Below, in pieces: positions 37,911 to 51,738 of a stretch of DNA of 64,000 nt. The DNA comes from Malurus cyaneus samueli (Eukaryota; Chordata; Aves; Passeriformes; Maluridae): the NCBI GenBank assembly GCA_009741485.1, contig CM019218.1, positions 33,046,387-33,110,386 on the forward strand, read 5' to 3'. Both the position numbers and the translations under genes were made by a program. The first letter of the stretch is position 1. Every line of letters begins with the position of its first letter. The notes below the pieces were generated by a model, which searched no databases, was not told the origin of the DNA, and was given only the letters and a program-made list of their open reading frames with translations.

Positions 37911-40731
37911 AAACTACCCACACAACAGGAAAATCTCCATTAGTTTTGGAATTCAAGAGATAAGACTAGACATTAGACCATTTCCCAAAGCACCTACCTA
38001 CTAAAGCTATCAAAATGACACGTGAACTTCTAAATTTATGCTGCCATTTATTTTTATGCAAATTTATGATTTTGGAAACAGAGCTCCAAAGGCAATTTAA
38101 GGAGAGTTTGAGCACCATCATTCTTCTGACCACCAGAAAAACTAACCTTTATACCTCTGACAGTCCACTGACAGTTAAGGGGCAGAGTTGTCAGAAACAA
38201 CAGAGACAGAAACAACACAGTCATGGATAAAAGTGCTTGTTGAAGCACTCTTGGCTTCACTGTCTTGTGCAGCATCAAGTTATGGCTGCAGAACAAATTA
38301 CTGCAAGATAAACCAGCATGTTAATTCATGTCTTGTTAGCTGCTCTGCTGTACAAGTGTGTTCACTTTTACCCTCCAGTGAGCACAAGCCAGCAATTTAC
38401 CCTTCAGTGAGAGATGGGTAAGCTTTCATATTAACTGAAGTTAGACCAGGAGGAAGCTGCTGATGTTGCAAATTTAGAGCTCAGCTTTGCAAGAGTTTAC
38501 CCATGTAACCATACCTTTAGATAAGCAGTTCGTTTACATTGTGCATAGATGCTTCTTGCAGAGCAGTTGCTGCTACAGGGCAATCCAAACTACAGAATCT
38601 GCAGGGCAGAAGGACAATGTGGTACCTGGGTACCCGAACGGCGTGCATAAATTCAAGTGGTTAGATTTTAAGCTAGGGTGTACTACGTATTTCAAACTAA
38701 GCAACCACATACAGTTTCAACACTGAGGACAAAGAAACAGCACAAACACATTTTTTATCTTTCTTCTGAACCCTAGCCTTCACAAAGGTTATTTAATCTG
38801 CATTCAGGTATCCGATACCTTTCCTGTTTGCAATGGAAAAGGATAAAAATGGGTATTAGGGGTTCTCAGCCAGTTTTTTAAAACCATTCAGAGGGTTTGG
38901 GATTACTTTCTGTTTTCTTTTAGAACTCAATACTGTTTCCTATTTACTTAAGCAATTTAGAAAAAAAAGGAAGACATGGGTCAAATGAGGGCAAAGTACG
39001 CCCTGCAGCGTGCAACAAATACAGAGTACCCAGGGGCAGAGGGAACACCCCCACACACACACCCTGCCCAGCATACACACCCCCTCATCCTGAGTTCCAT
39101 CCTCATGATTTGTAGTACAAAGTCCTCCTACAAGCCTGAACCACTAGGAATAGTATTGACACATGAACAAAATTCCTAGAAGTATGCACTTCAAACAGCA
39201 GGGAAATACAGTTTTAAGTCTAAAATTTACAAGCCTCCACATAAAACGAATTCAATTAAGTTGATACTATCAGATTAAGTAATATAAAAGAAAAAAGTCT
39301 TATTCACACCTGTATTGCCTTCTGGCCACACAGAGGTGAGGTTTAAGCATCTGCTCCCTCTGTGCTCTTCCCCAGTGAAATACACCTAATATGGCTAAAG
39401 CGCTGAGCCAAGAAGAGCCTGAAACCCAAAGCAAAAACCTCATCCATCTCTAACATGTTTTTCTCTCATTTCTTGAAATAAGCTTTCTGAATGAGGATGC
39501 ATTTTTCCAAGCAAAGCTACCTGATATTTCAAACCTGAGAGAAAATGCAAATAATCGTAATCTCGTTGAAAAATGTGTGTTTACCTAACCTACTTACTAG
39601 GAAAAAACACTCCAGAAACATCCTTCCACATTGCTGTGATGATCTATATCCTTAGAAAACTCAGTGGCTCTGAGTTCTTGTGCAAATACAACCTGGTCAC
39701 AACCTGTCCACAGACTCATGGTTAACAGCTCTCTTTTGAGCATTATAAAAACCTGAATCTTTTTATGAAATCCACAATGGTCTGCACCAGGACATGTGAA
39801 CAGCCTACACTTCCATATTGCAGATGAGTATTACACATTGCTTTTTTTCAGTAAAATAGAGTTCACTGCTGGCACTTGAATATTATTGTAGATCTTGGCT
39901 ATAATCAGGACACGAGGACATCAGCAAGGAAATATGCATGTTTCAAGTAATTTACTTGGGGTGAGATTTGGGCTTGGCAGGCTTACCTGCAGTACAAACA
40001 CAAACTGAAGCGGTTCAAAACATTTAGATTTCTTTTGCTCTCTAATGTGTAATTTAAGTCCCTAAATTTAAGATGACAATGTAAGAACATTTCATTTACA
40101 AAAAAAGAGACAAGCTAAGAAAGCAAGTTGATTGCTGCCAAGATAGTCTGTCCCTGTCTATTATGATGCTGCCAGGATGGAGTTTTACTTCTCTGAAAAA
40201 TCCTTATTAAGCATTGCTGCTAAGCAAATGCTCTCCCCTCCTCTCCCACTTACACAGTACAAACACATGTAATGTCCTATCTCTCCAAGCCTACTGTAAA
40301 GGTTAGCCAAAACTTGCTGCAATTGCCCTGCAACAGCTTTTCTGCAATTATTCACCAGCACAAGAACACAGAGTACCCTTATCTTCTAAGGAAGAAAAGG
40401 TCACCCCATATGTCAGATTCTGAATGCAGAACTTTGAGCCTTTTTGTAAGTTTAGATCCCATAAAATCTAATTAAATCCAGCACTGTCACACTGAAGCAA
40501 ATGAAGCCATGTACCCGTATGAGCATGCTCACTAAAACGTTAACAGCTCTGTTTCGCAATACAGGCTGACTAACCACATTATTCACCACATGGCTTTGCA
40601 ACCCGTACACCCTTTCATCACCCAATTAACATCTAATAATACAATACTACAAGTAAGCATTCTAAGTCATCAAAATTTTCATAAAGGTGAAGCATTTCTT
40701 CATTTGTTCAGCCAGCAAACACATTCTGTCA

Positions 40732-40771
40732 TTGTTATTATCAGTTGTTATTATTACTATTATTATTCAGG
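40732..40771. repeat. Imperfect ATT microsatellite
   Basis: TTATTATCAGTTGTTATTATTACTATTATTATT-type repeats with interruptions. This is a simple repeat within the 5' intron. Confidence 0.8.
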
Positions 40772-41071
40772 TTCCAGTTAAGGGACTTTTTCTGGTTGTC
40801 GATAAAGCACTTGATACATAATTAAAAGTCTACTGAAACAAGAACACCAGCTATAGAAAACTCACCTTTCAGCAGTGAAAATAATATTTAGATCATACTC
40901 TGAAACCACAGCAGAAATGGCAACCTTAAACTCTTTACATAAGACCAGAGATCAGAGCTGACAATAATGTCTCTGACAGCATTCTCAGAAATTGCAATGC
41001 ACTGTCATCATAAGATGTGAGGTACAAAACATCCTCTCAAAACCACCAGATTTTTTGCTGATTTTCTGCTG

Positions 41072-41100
41072 CTTAGTTCAGGTCTTATACCTGAACTAAG
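41072..41100. repeat. Perfect 12-bp inverted repeat (hairpin), 5-nt loop
   Basis: CTTAGTTCAGGT at 41072-41083 is the exact reverse complement of ACCTGAACTAAG at 41089-41100, with loop CTTAT. No U-run or known RNA motif is attached. Confidence 0.9.
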
Positions 41101-43802
41101 GCACCATGTTAGCAAACCACAACTCTTTCCAGAGCACTTGACAATTCTATCTGCACCACGGATGACGTGGAAGAAGGGGGAAAAACAATGTTATGACTGC
41201 AACATCTTACTGGCAAAAGCCGGAGTTAAACAAGAATTGCAGACAGTTTGCGAAATATCAGGAAATGAAATAATGAACTGCACTCTAACACGCTGCTGTC
41301 CTAAAGCTCAGGACTTTGTAAAATACACTTTTCAAACATAAATACCCTGCAGCAATTAAATACAGTACTCAGTATTCCACAATGTTATGCAACAGAAGTA
41401 TCACCAAAGTAAACACTCAGACAAACTGTCACAAAAATACAAGTTTGATCATTGCAAGGCACAAGTTATTCCTAAAGATATGCAATGTTCTTTCTAGCAG
41501 ATGTAGGATAAATAATTTGCCTCTCACAAACCTGTGAAATTCAGCAAATAAAAGAAAGCAAGCCTCATTTTCTCCATCGATAACTATTCTAAAACAAACG
41601 TCAAAATTCATCAGACACCACAACTGCAAACTCTGACTGTGGTCCTATACAATATGCTAAGAGGTTTAAGAGCAGATATATAAGGCAGTAATCCCCTTGT
41701 TTTGTAGGCTCACTCTAAAAATACCCTGCAGACTGTCAGTCACTAATGGAAAGAAGGTCTCCTCAACACTTTATGTGATACAAAGTGAGTTAAATTATAT
41801 GATCTATAATAACTGAAAATAAATATAAGTTTAGCAAAGAAACACTAGCTATGCCTTGTGGAAAACAGTTCAAGTAATTCTGCTCTGCAGCTCATCAGCA
41901 CACATGTGAATAATTTTAACTAACTAAGCCACATCTTTTCCAAGTGAATCACTTACATTTAGGGCAGCTAAATATCAGACAACTCAATGGTTTTCAAACA
42001 TGAGCACCTCAGTTTAAAGGCAGCTTTACAAATACATGCTGAATTTCAAAATTAAATTAGATATAAAGGAAAGTACAAAAAGGGATGAAACAGCCAAAAA
42101 AATGTTCTTGAATCACTCAATTCCCTGAACTGCAGCTTGAATTTATATATGTCAAACCTAAAAAAACCCAGAAAATAAATGCATTTTCAAAATAAAAAAA
42201 AAATCTTTTACAAGTAAAGTAAGTATCTTTTACTGGTAGATCAATCACAAATCTCAGGTTTTATACTGGACTTCCTTCAGTAGGACCTATGAGTATTTTA
42301 TAAGGAAATAATCAGTGTTGACTAGGCAAGGCCAAACATCTGCTGCTTAGTACTAGACAGGGTCAAATATAAATCAGTCAATCGTATCTTTGTGCTGTTG
42401 ACCTGATCACTATCTACTTACTATGAATTCAGAAACATACAAACATTTACTGTATTTTTTGGTTCCAACTCTTAGGGTAGAGCAGAAGTAGACCAAATAA
42501 GCTATACACCCAGAGCATGCATTTCAGGAAAAAAATCCACTCTAAACCAGGTTACTAGGAGGAAATATTTTAGCAGTTATTTTAAAAATATACTTGTCGT
42601 CATTGTGAAGCTTTACCCTTGGTTCATATACAATATCTCACAAAAGTGAAAACCAACGCATTTTGGACAACTGATCCTGCAACACTGCTCTGTACCAGCC
42701 CACAGCAGTCCAGGTGACCCACATTATGGAAACATTTGGAACAACAAACCATAAATTTGTATCAGCTTTATGAGAAGTTCTTCAGTGGGAATGAATAGTA
42801 GCGCTGCTGAGTCTGCCAGCAAGTAGGGTTGAGGTACAGAGAAACTAGATAAATACACATGAGCAATAGCATGTTTAGACACAAAACAGAGGGGTAAAAA
42901 GGGCTCTCCACCAAAACCAGTGATATTTACTCCATTCGTATATGCTCGAAAAAGAAAACAGTTTACAGGTGATGCAAAATGTTCTGGAATAGATTAAACT
43001 GATTTTAGAAATACAAGATCACCTCACAAGAAGAAATTATTCTGTAATAAAAACAGCAGAGAAAAGCACACAGAAGAAGGTTTAAAAAGCCACCTAAATT
43101 ATAAATAACAATGAATATGAATTCAGCTATCACCATTGTCTAGGAAAGAGCATAACTCATGTTTAGTCCTCTAAAAATTTAACAGTCAAATAAGCAAACA
43201 ATGGTAAGAATTATTATGAAAGGAGAATAGCAAAGCCAATAAAATGCCGCAGCATAAGACCAGACTGCACTCAGCTTCAGTACCACATAGTTCTTGCAGT
43301 TAATATACCCTTGCTGAAATGAAACTGAAAGGTGCAGAAAAGTAACAAGGATAAGGAGGATAACAAGGAACATCTTCTGCACAAAGACAGATTAGATACA
43401 TCAAAGGTCTTCACCTCAGAAAAGCAATTTTCTAGTGGAGAAAGCTACAAAAACTATAGTATCATAATGATAAAAAACTAAAAGGGAATGATGATTTTCC
43501 AGTTTTTATGTTGTAGAAACTGTGGAAAAACAAGAGAACTCTCCAGCAGTCCAGGTTTCAATAAAAGAGTATTTCTCTTCATTATACAAAATTAACTAGG
43601 ACAATTCCTAGCTCTGGGTAAGTTTAAAAGCTNACTCGGATGCTCATTCCGAGGGGGAAGGCACATCCCAGCCTGTGCTGTGGGAATGCAGCTCCCAGCC
43701 TGTGCCTGACCCCCAAAACAAAACAAAAAACCACACAGTTTAATTATCTGAACAAAACTTCCAAAGATTATTGGAACCTATAGTGAAGGTGCAGCTTTTC
43801 AG

Positions 43803-43826
43803 TGGGTGATTCACTGGAATCACCCA
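43803..43826. repeat. Perfect 10-bp inverted repeat, 4-nt loop
   Basis: TGGGTGATTC at 43803-43812 pairs with GAATCACCCA at 43817-43826 around loop ACTG. Confidence 0.9.
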
Positions 43827-44875
43827 GTCCAATCTGACCAGCTGTGAAGCCTTACTTCATGTCTTAATCTCCTACTCTTCCCCAGGATCCAACACTGACT
43901 GTGGAAGAGACAATGACTGTGCTATGGAGCCTTTGTTGTGAAGCAGCGCAACTCATCAAGCTGATGTCCTTCAAGGCCAGTCCAGCTGGCCACATCTCCA
44001 TGTTGCAGCTGTCACCTCACCACAGCAGAGTTGTTCACACCCAACTGCCCCAGCACCACCAAGAGCTGGCTCGCTACGGTGGAAACGATCTCCCATTCCC
44101 AAACACACAGAAGCAGAAGTTTCTATAGCTCAAGACATTTAAATTATATGAATTTGTATATTTCAGACAGCTCACAAAATTTGAATTATTTGGCAACAAG
44201 CCACGGGTGTGCTAGTCAATCTCAATTATGAAATGAGAATTAGTTTAAACTGGCACGAAGTGTGTCATTCACACGGTGACAGATGACTCCTTGATATACC
44301 ATTACTGCATTGGGCCAAGCACTCCAGTCAGTCACTGCCTGGCAGCTGTTACACGGCAGTTCAAGACCCTTCAATCGCTCCCATCCTCCACAGTTAAACA
44401 CAATTAAGTCCCTCTTATCTCTGGGTTTTCTTCAGCTTGTTCACGCTAAATCAACCACACTTTTGACTGCAGCCAATGCAAAGAAGGAGGAGGGCAAGTG
44501 ACACAAAACGGTATTTTTAATATTAATTTATAATTCAAAGTGAAATTGTGAAGCTTTGCATCAAGCTTTTCTGAAAAATGGCAGGTTTTAATAATAAAAA
44601 TGAGCCCAGAAAAAAATACAGTAATTTTTGCTGACTGTCAGAGTATGAGAAAGTAATTTTATCATCCCTCACTAAGCCTAACAACAGAAAAAGTTCATTT
44701 TCATGTAAAAGATGGGCAGAATCTTTTTAGAGAAGTCACTCTGGTGTCCAGCATAGCTACTGTGGTTGATTTCTAAGAACATAGAGTAAGATTTGTTTAT
44801 AGAAAATTTTTTAGAGTAGGAATTAATATTTACATTTGTACACCTGTCCAATGCAAGTTTTGAGCTGTTCCTCAA

Positions 44876-44955
44876 AACACTTTTCTCATAATAACTCCTT
44901 GCAAAACATTACTCCTGTAACACTTTTCTCATAATAACTCCTTGCAAAACATTAC
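44876..44955. repeat. Perfect 37-bp direct repeat, period 43 bp
   Basis: The 37-bp unit beginning AACACTTTTCTCATAATAAC occurs at 44876-44912 and again, identical, at 44919-44955, separated by six bases. Identity of both copies points to a recent local duplication or an assembly artefact. Confidence 0.9.
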
Positions 44956-47900
44956 AAAGAACTAACAGATTCCTAAATACATCTGCTTATCAAATCTAAT
45001 CAAGCTAGCTTAATAAAGTTAGATACAACCTATAAATTCTTTTAAATACACAGAATGCAATGCCTTCTGAATTCCCTCACCAGTTAAATACCTTTAAAAA
45101 TATTTTGCATCCTCTAGTCTAGAGTCTAATACAAGCCACATGTTTCATCACCCACAGAAAAACTCACAAAACATTTAAGGAATCTGTCACCATAGTCCCT
45201 ATAAGAGGTGTCTAAACAGAGAATTCCAATGCAATTCCAGCTTTCTGGTACCATTTTGTATACAACTAGCATTCCTTATGATAACACAGCACATAAAATC
45301 TCACTTCGTGCCTAATGTTTCCCATGTCCACTGTTTCCCATGTTTGCTGACTGCAAAGCCCTAACACATAAGCACAACTTCAGTGATTTCGAAAATTATA
45401 TATAGCAATATAACTAAAAGAATATTTATAAGCATTTAGCTTCATAAAATTCTGATGTATATAATTTTGGGAAAAAACATTCCCCAAACCAAAGTGTAGT
45501 AGAATCAGTCACCAGAAGAATGTTCATATGACAGTAGCAAGAATATATTCACTTGGTGACTTCTTTTTTTCCTCCTTCAGATTCTGCCATAGGACTTTTC
45601 TTAAAAACCCCTCTCTCTTGAAGCGATGATCATGACTCCATCCATGGATATTAAAAACAAAAAAAAAAAAAGCACAACCCTATGGGCTGAAGAGAGATTA
45701 TTAAGTCAAGTCCAATATGGGCTACAAAAGGTTTCATCTGAGAATTTATGTCATTTCCTCCCTGTACCTCACAAGACAGTGGCTTTTTAGATAATTTCAA
45801 GCATTACTTGTAAAGAACAAGCCCACAATCTGGAATTATTACACCATTATACCAATTTGCAACAACTCCAGTCAAGGCTGGATTTTTTCTTTGTTCATAT
45901 CAACAAACCTGAAGCTTCTCACACCTATGCAAAACCCTTTCATCTTACAAATTTCAATTTTTGTACATTATCAGTTGGGGGTAATAGGGGAGAGGAGGGA
46001 AGGGGTGATCTCTATGGAATTAAGCAATAAAAGGATAAATCAATCAGTCTGTAGTTAAGGTTTGGGTTTTCTGGAAAAACTCCAAATCAAGTTTTTTGTA
46101 TCTGCTCTTACAAACAGATGCATACTTCCCTACCCCACTCCCTCTTCCTATCACTTGGCATTTAAAGCCTTTTGCTTATAAGGATAGTAATGTTGGTCTT
46201 CATGCAGGCAGTAGACAGGAATCAATTGCTATTGCTACAAAATCTCACAGGCACTGTTCTTTTTAAACACTGATAATAATCTCTCAGACACTTCCTTCCA
46301 CAGAAGCTACCAGATTTCATGATCACTAAAATTAGTAATGCATTATTTTTGACCAGTTGTGTATTATGAATCCACAACTACATGCTCTGAGAAATGTCAC
46401 ATAAAGCTTGAGAAGTCAATAAATCCAGGGGTTCCTCTCCAGGCTGATTTTTTTGACACCCATTAAATTCAGTGAAGAGAAAAAAAAGTTCAGTTATACA
46501 TACCCACTTTAAGTATACCTAAGAATGAAAATGTATTTTTCAAAATAAGTAACTCTGTATACATCCAAAGAGGTGGTTTCTACCCTTTTCACCTAAATCA
46601 AATGAATAATTAGAAAATTCCTTCATGATAATAAAGATTTTTTTATGCTAACTTTAAGAAAGAAATTTGAGCCGTATGTTCATTTCTCTAACAAGCTAGT
46701 AAAATATTTGATCTTTCTAAGACCACAACAAGATTTTAATTTCAACCTGTAAACAGTATTTGAACCAGTTCATCCAACATAACTTTGGGGCAGAGGGGAG
46801 CGGGAAAAGGTGTATAAGTGCATCTCATGTCACTACCTGAGACAGACTGTTCCAAACTTGTAAAACTGCTTTACCTACTAAATGAACTGCAAGAATTCAC
46901 ATCAGCATTTTACATTCTAGTAAAAATCAAGTCTATGGTAATTGAGAACACAGGTCAAGTCCTTTGCTTAGAATATAATGGATTCAGACTTACTGTACCA
47001 CCTTCCTGGTGATAAAATATTGGGATCTTAATTAAACTTTTTCCTGTTAGCTTTCTCTTCCCCATATTATTTGTTAGCATACAGGTTTTATGATCTCTTT
47101 CAAGATCAACACAGAATTACTGCTACAAAAAACAATCATGCATTAAAAGCCAGAACAAGTCTTTGCATGTGTCTTTTCGTCACAAGTCGTACTCAGATCT
47201 CAAAACGATTATTAACAAAAAGGCCAGAATGTGCATTTTAATGCAAACAGTTTAAAATAACCTCTACATAGCAATTGCAAACCTCCACTGAAATTGTCCG
47301 TAGAACCTTGAAATCAAGACCAGAAGTGTTCCCTTATTCTTAGTCAGTAAGACATAGACCACTTACTAGTGAGAAGAAGTTTAACCAACTACTTTAACAG
47401 TTAACCAGTAACACATTAAAAGACAAAGTTAAAATACACATCTCTAAATGCCAGTGCTGCCTTTCAAGGTCCCAGTTTATCTATACAAGGAGCTAAGACT
47501 ATCACCTTCTTCCATGAATACTCAAATCCCATAAATATTCACAAAACTTCTGACTCACCATTCCACAGTTCTCCCACTTAACTGATTCTAAACTACTGTG
47601 TTTAGCCCCAACCTGTAAATAAATGGTCAAACTAAGATTATGATCATGAAAAGTGCTTTTATTTCAAAAGTTTCAAATGAAATTATAATTACAAGCAATA
47701 TATGCTCAATTAAATCAGAAACATCTAAAGCCATCGGTAAAGTACATTTTGTCAGCTAAGGCTGCTAAGAACTACAGAAATACTGCATATGGTGTTCACT
47801 ATTCAAATAAATCAAGCTTTTGGGCATCTTGTTACAGTTGTTCAAACCCAGGAAAAAGCACAGTATTAACATCACCTTGAACTAGAGAGGTAACTAGTTT

Positions 47901-49591
47901 TATTGCTCATATAGAAATTACCTTCCTTAACCCTGTCATCATCTTAAGCAAAGTAGGATGCTGTCCGTCATATGTGGGATCATACTTTTGCCTCCTTCAG
48001 AAGGTTAAATAAATTCCACAGCTACTAGCAGGTCATGCTATCCCAGAGGGAGATCAGGCTGCCCAGGAGTCAGTACAGGACTACAAACACAGAGCTGCCA
48101 ACAACAGAGGCAATTCAGCAGCTCCGGTGATTCCAACAATCCTCACAAACACACCAGTCTGAGTGGATGATCTCAGCCAGACTAGAACTGTGAAACCCAC
48201 AGATGTCTCTCACCTTTCTAAATCAAGTGTTGGTCACTACAGTAAAGCGGCTACAATGATCTGTTGCACACACTGAGTTTGGCGGCAGAGAGTCCCAAAA
48301 AGCCCACTGCCCATAAGTAACACATGCTGAAAAACCACACGGCTGCAATAGCCTCTTGAATCGTACACTGGCTGTCATCTTCCCACCTTTAAACTTCTTG
48401 GCAAAGGAACAAGTCCAACAGGAAATAATGGGGAAAATTTATCTTCATTCTCAAGTCCATCAGAGCAATCAATGAAGCCTGAAGCTCAGCAAAGACAGAA
48501 ATACCAACTGATGACCCTGAAATCCTGCACCCAAAAGAAGTCTTTCTACATCTGCAGCATGGTGCACTGCTACCAGTTACTCCTCAAAAACCAGACACAA
48601 CACAGAGCAAGTGGCAGAAAGTAAGCAAGGCATCACTCACTCGAGTTTTCCCTGAATAATTCAGATTTTACCACTGCCATATTGTGCATTGCCTGCTGAT
48701 GAATGGCCACAGTGACAAACAACAAATTTCACTCCCAGTATGAATGAGTTGGACATAGAAGCAGTATGAGCTCTACAGTCAGAGCAAGTAGGAAATCGTG
48801 CTGCTGCCCAGGCTGACAGATGAAATCATGCGCTCTGTGTTGTCATCTTGGTATGGAGAACATCACCTTACTTCCATAAAAGACAGCTGCTTCCTGGGGT
48901 GGCCACTGAGCAGGGCAATAGCAGATAGGATGAAGAGGAAGGCAGTCTAAAAATGCCTGCAATAGAACAGCTGGCACCCAGCAGCAGGGCAGGCATAATA
49001 GGGTGAAAATGATGCTGGATACTGTGCTACCAGATCCACACAACCATAAAGGTCACAACTGTGTTATCTTCACCAGTGACTAGTCACAAGAGTCCACCGA
49101 TTCGAATGGGATCTTGAATAAACTCCATTATTCTGGCAAGTGACTGTAGCACGACTACTCCCTTCACAGATCACCATTCTTAACAGTATGCCCAGCCTTC
49201 CCTTTCTAGGTCCAGAAATGGACTTAGATAAAGTCCTTGACAAAGTCCAGAAAGTTTTAAAGAAGTAAATCCTTACAGAGTGTGCAGTTCTCTCTTATAC
49301 AATAGGCAGCATAAACGACATTGACAATATTGATAACACCATTTAGAATGCCACCAAAATATGTGGGAGACAACTTCACCTTCCTTCACAGGGAATCAAT
49401 TATACATTCCTTAACTACAATTCCTCTACATATATTAAACTCTACCTTATTTACCACATTCACAGGAATGGAAGTTACAAGCAGGAGATGCAAATAGTGA
49501 CTTGGTGACATAGGTACTGAACTAAGGCAGAATGTGAGCTTATTCTACTCTAGGAAAAACAGATCTTCTAGGAAATTGGCATAACGTGCCA

Positions 49592-49724
49592 CTGAGATTA
49601 GCTCGGTTGGTTGAAGCGTGGTACTAATAACGCTACAATTGTGGGTTCAATCCCTCCCTGTATGGGTCATTCATTTAAAAGTTGGACTTGATGATCCTTT
49701 CAACTCAGCATATCTTGTGATAAT
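49592..49724 (+). mobile_element. SINE with tRNA-Ile head and CR1-like tail (TguSINE1-like)
   Basis: The head (49592-49669) resembles tRNA-Ile(AAT). It has an A box TAGCTCGGTTGG at 49599-49610, an anticodon loop CTAATAA at 49624-49630 with anticodon AAT, and a B box GGTTCAATCC at 49644-49653. A short AT-rich linker follows, then the tail GTTGGACTTGATGATCC...CAACTCAGCATATCTTGTGATAAT (49681-49724), which matches the 3' end of avian CR1 LINEs and is used for mobilisation by the CR1 machinery. A tRNA-Ile/CR1 composite of this kind was described in songbirds, supporting a passerine source. The acceptor stem does not pair, so it is not a working tRNA gene. Confidence 0.82.
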
Positions 49725-51714
49725 CCCTTCTTGATGGCAAATTCCGTAAGAGTCAATCTTGACCACGACCCCTTGAGGACAAGCACTGCTTTATGTCCCT
49801 TTGAGATGACCAAAGGCACACATTTCACTTGGCCAGAAAACATTAGTGCACATGGCAGAACTTAGAAAATCCACTCAAACTGCACTGTTCTTCCAGGAGC
49901 TTTAGCAATCTGCACTCCTGGTTAACTGACGACAACCGGTGTCTTGCAAAAATACATGAACAAAACTCTAGCAAACAAAAAGTTGTCTACAGCAGAATGG
50001 CTAAAGACTCTCTACCAGCATTTTCTAGTACTTGTAGTACCTCATATTACTTCTTAAAGGACAGATTTATTTCCAAAGGCTGATTGTCCATCAGGTCCAC
50101 TGTAATTATCTATGTTACAAAGCCACCTTTCCACTCTGCTTATGGCTTGCACTGCATCTTCCCAGCTCAAACTTCATCTCCTGAAATCATCTACACAACA
50201 GCATCTTACCTGCAGCTCTCTGAAGCTGCACACACTGCACAGACAAACAGCAGGTCCAAAGGCAGTGCTCTCCTCCAGTGGTATTACTTTGTGGAAAAGG
50301 AAAGACTTCTCAGACAAGAACTACAAAATCCCTCATTTCTCTATAAGAGATCTTTTTCAACATCGTATCAGTCTAACCACTGTAGACATGAGTTGCTGAA
50401 AGCATTTATATAAAGCCTTCCCTTCTAAACACAAGCATAAATTCACAGCTTTGCCATCACTAACACATGAGAAGTTAAATTCCTGTATCACAGAACTTCT
50501 ATAAAGTAAGAGCAGAAAAAGTCAAGGAGCTATTACATATGTTTCTCTGACCAATTTAGTCTCATGACAGTAAAATTATGCAAGTGTCTATAGGCATTTG
50601 AATCACATGCCTCAAAAAGTTCTGTTGGAAGCCATATTTAAGAGCAACACCAAACTGATATTTTGCAGACATTAGGCAAAGTTAATGAAATCACAAATAT
50701 GACCCAAAAAGATCAATCACCAATGCAATAACATGTTCCTCTGTTATGCAAACTCAATATTTTACATAAATAAGGCTTCTTCAATGAAATCTATCAATTT
50801 GCAAAAGTAGTAACTTCTAACTAACTATTTTCAAGGGCAGCCTACTTTAGTCACTCCTTTTTTATTGAGTATAAATTAACAAGTTCAGCGTTCTTATATT
50901 GTTCCCTCACTGTCTATAAGAAAATACTCTGCAGATGAAGGGTCTACATTTGCAAAAATCTGGCTCTCCTTTTCCATTATTGTGAAAAACACCCACTGGA
51001 AGTTGACCACCAGCACTGTTTACACAGGATTATATAAAAACATCTATATAAAGTAGACAGTGTCTGCTCACACAAATCAACTGTACTTCCTCAGCCCTTA
51101 CAAGTCTCGAGTCTGTGTGATGACAACACCATTAAGTGACAACAGTTTCCAGTACACTCATATTCACATTGCCTATTGGAAGTTCCTTATCACCAAAAAG
51201 GGTTGCAGACCATGCATCATGTCTGAAAGCTACAGCGGGCTTTCCCATGTTCAATCATGGTTTTCTTTCCCGTACTTGGCCCTGCTGTTTTCAAGTTTAA
51301 CTAAAGGCTGAGTCCTGTCTTGGTCCATCATCTTGCATTTTAGAAGCTTCTCGAGATTAAACATTACAGTCATTTTGACTGGAAGTACACGTCCTGGTGT
51401 TAGAAGATGAAATTCCCTTAAGCCTGAAACTAAAACAGAAAGAATAGGATGAAATTCAGTGTACCCTAGATTCTAAATCCCAAAGCTGTCAAGCAATCAC
51501 AACTACACAAATTTTTATTTCCAATATTTTAAAATATCAAGTTAGTAATCTATATGGCCTTTTCTATTCCTCATATAATTTCTCTCTCCCTAAATTCTTA
51601 CAGAAAAGAACATCCAAAGATGATGGTGACAGAATAACTTCAGAGTCTGGAATTAAACACTTTTCATAGCCTCTAACATGAACTTCTAAAATGCAATAGG
51701 CTGCTGAAACAAAG

Positions 51715-51738
51715 CCAAGATAACTGAGGTTATCTTGG
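51715..51738. repeat. Perfect 10-bp inverted repeat, 4-nt loop
   Basis: CCAAGATAAC at 51715-51724 pairs with GTTATCTTGG at 51729-51738 around loop TGAG. Confidence 0.9.

Noticed and set aside
47950..49300. GC-richer intronic stretch considered as an old DNA transposon or pseudogene
   Set aside because: No terminal inverted repeats, coding frame or known repeat landmark could be read in it.
49592..49669. Functional tRNA-Ile gene
   Set aside because: The box motifs and anticodon are present, but the acceptor stem does not pair and a CR1-like tail follows, so it is a SINE head.
50084..50413. 109-codon plus-strand frame
   Set aside because: Two overlapping frames of similar quality with no recognisable motif; no splice or poly(A) context.
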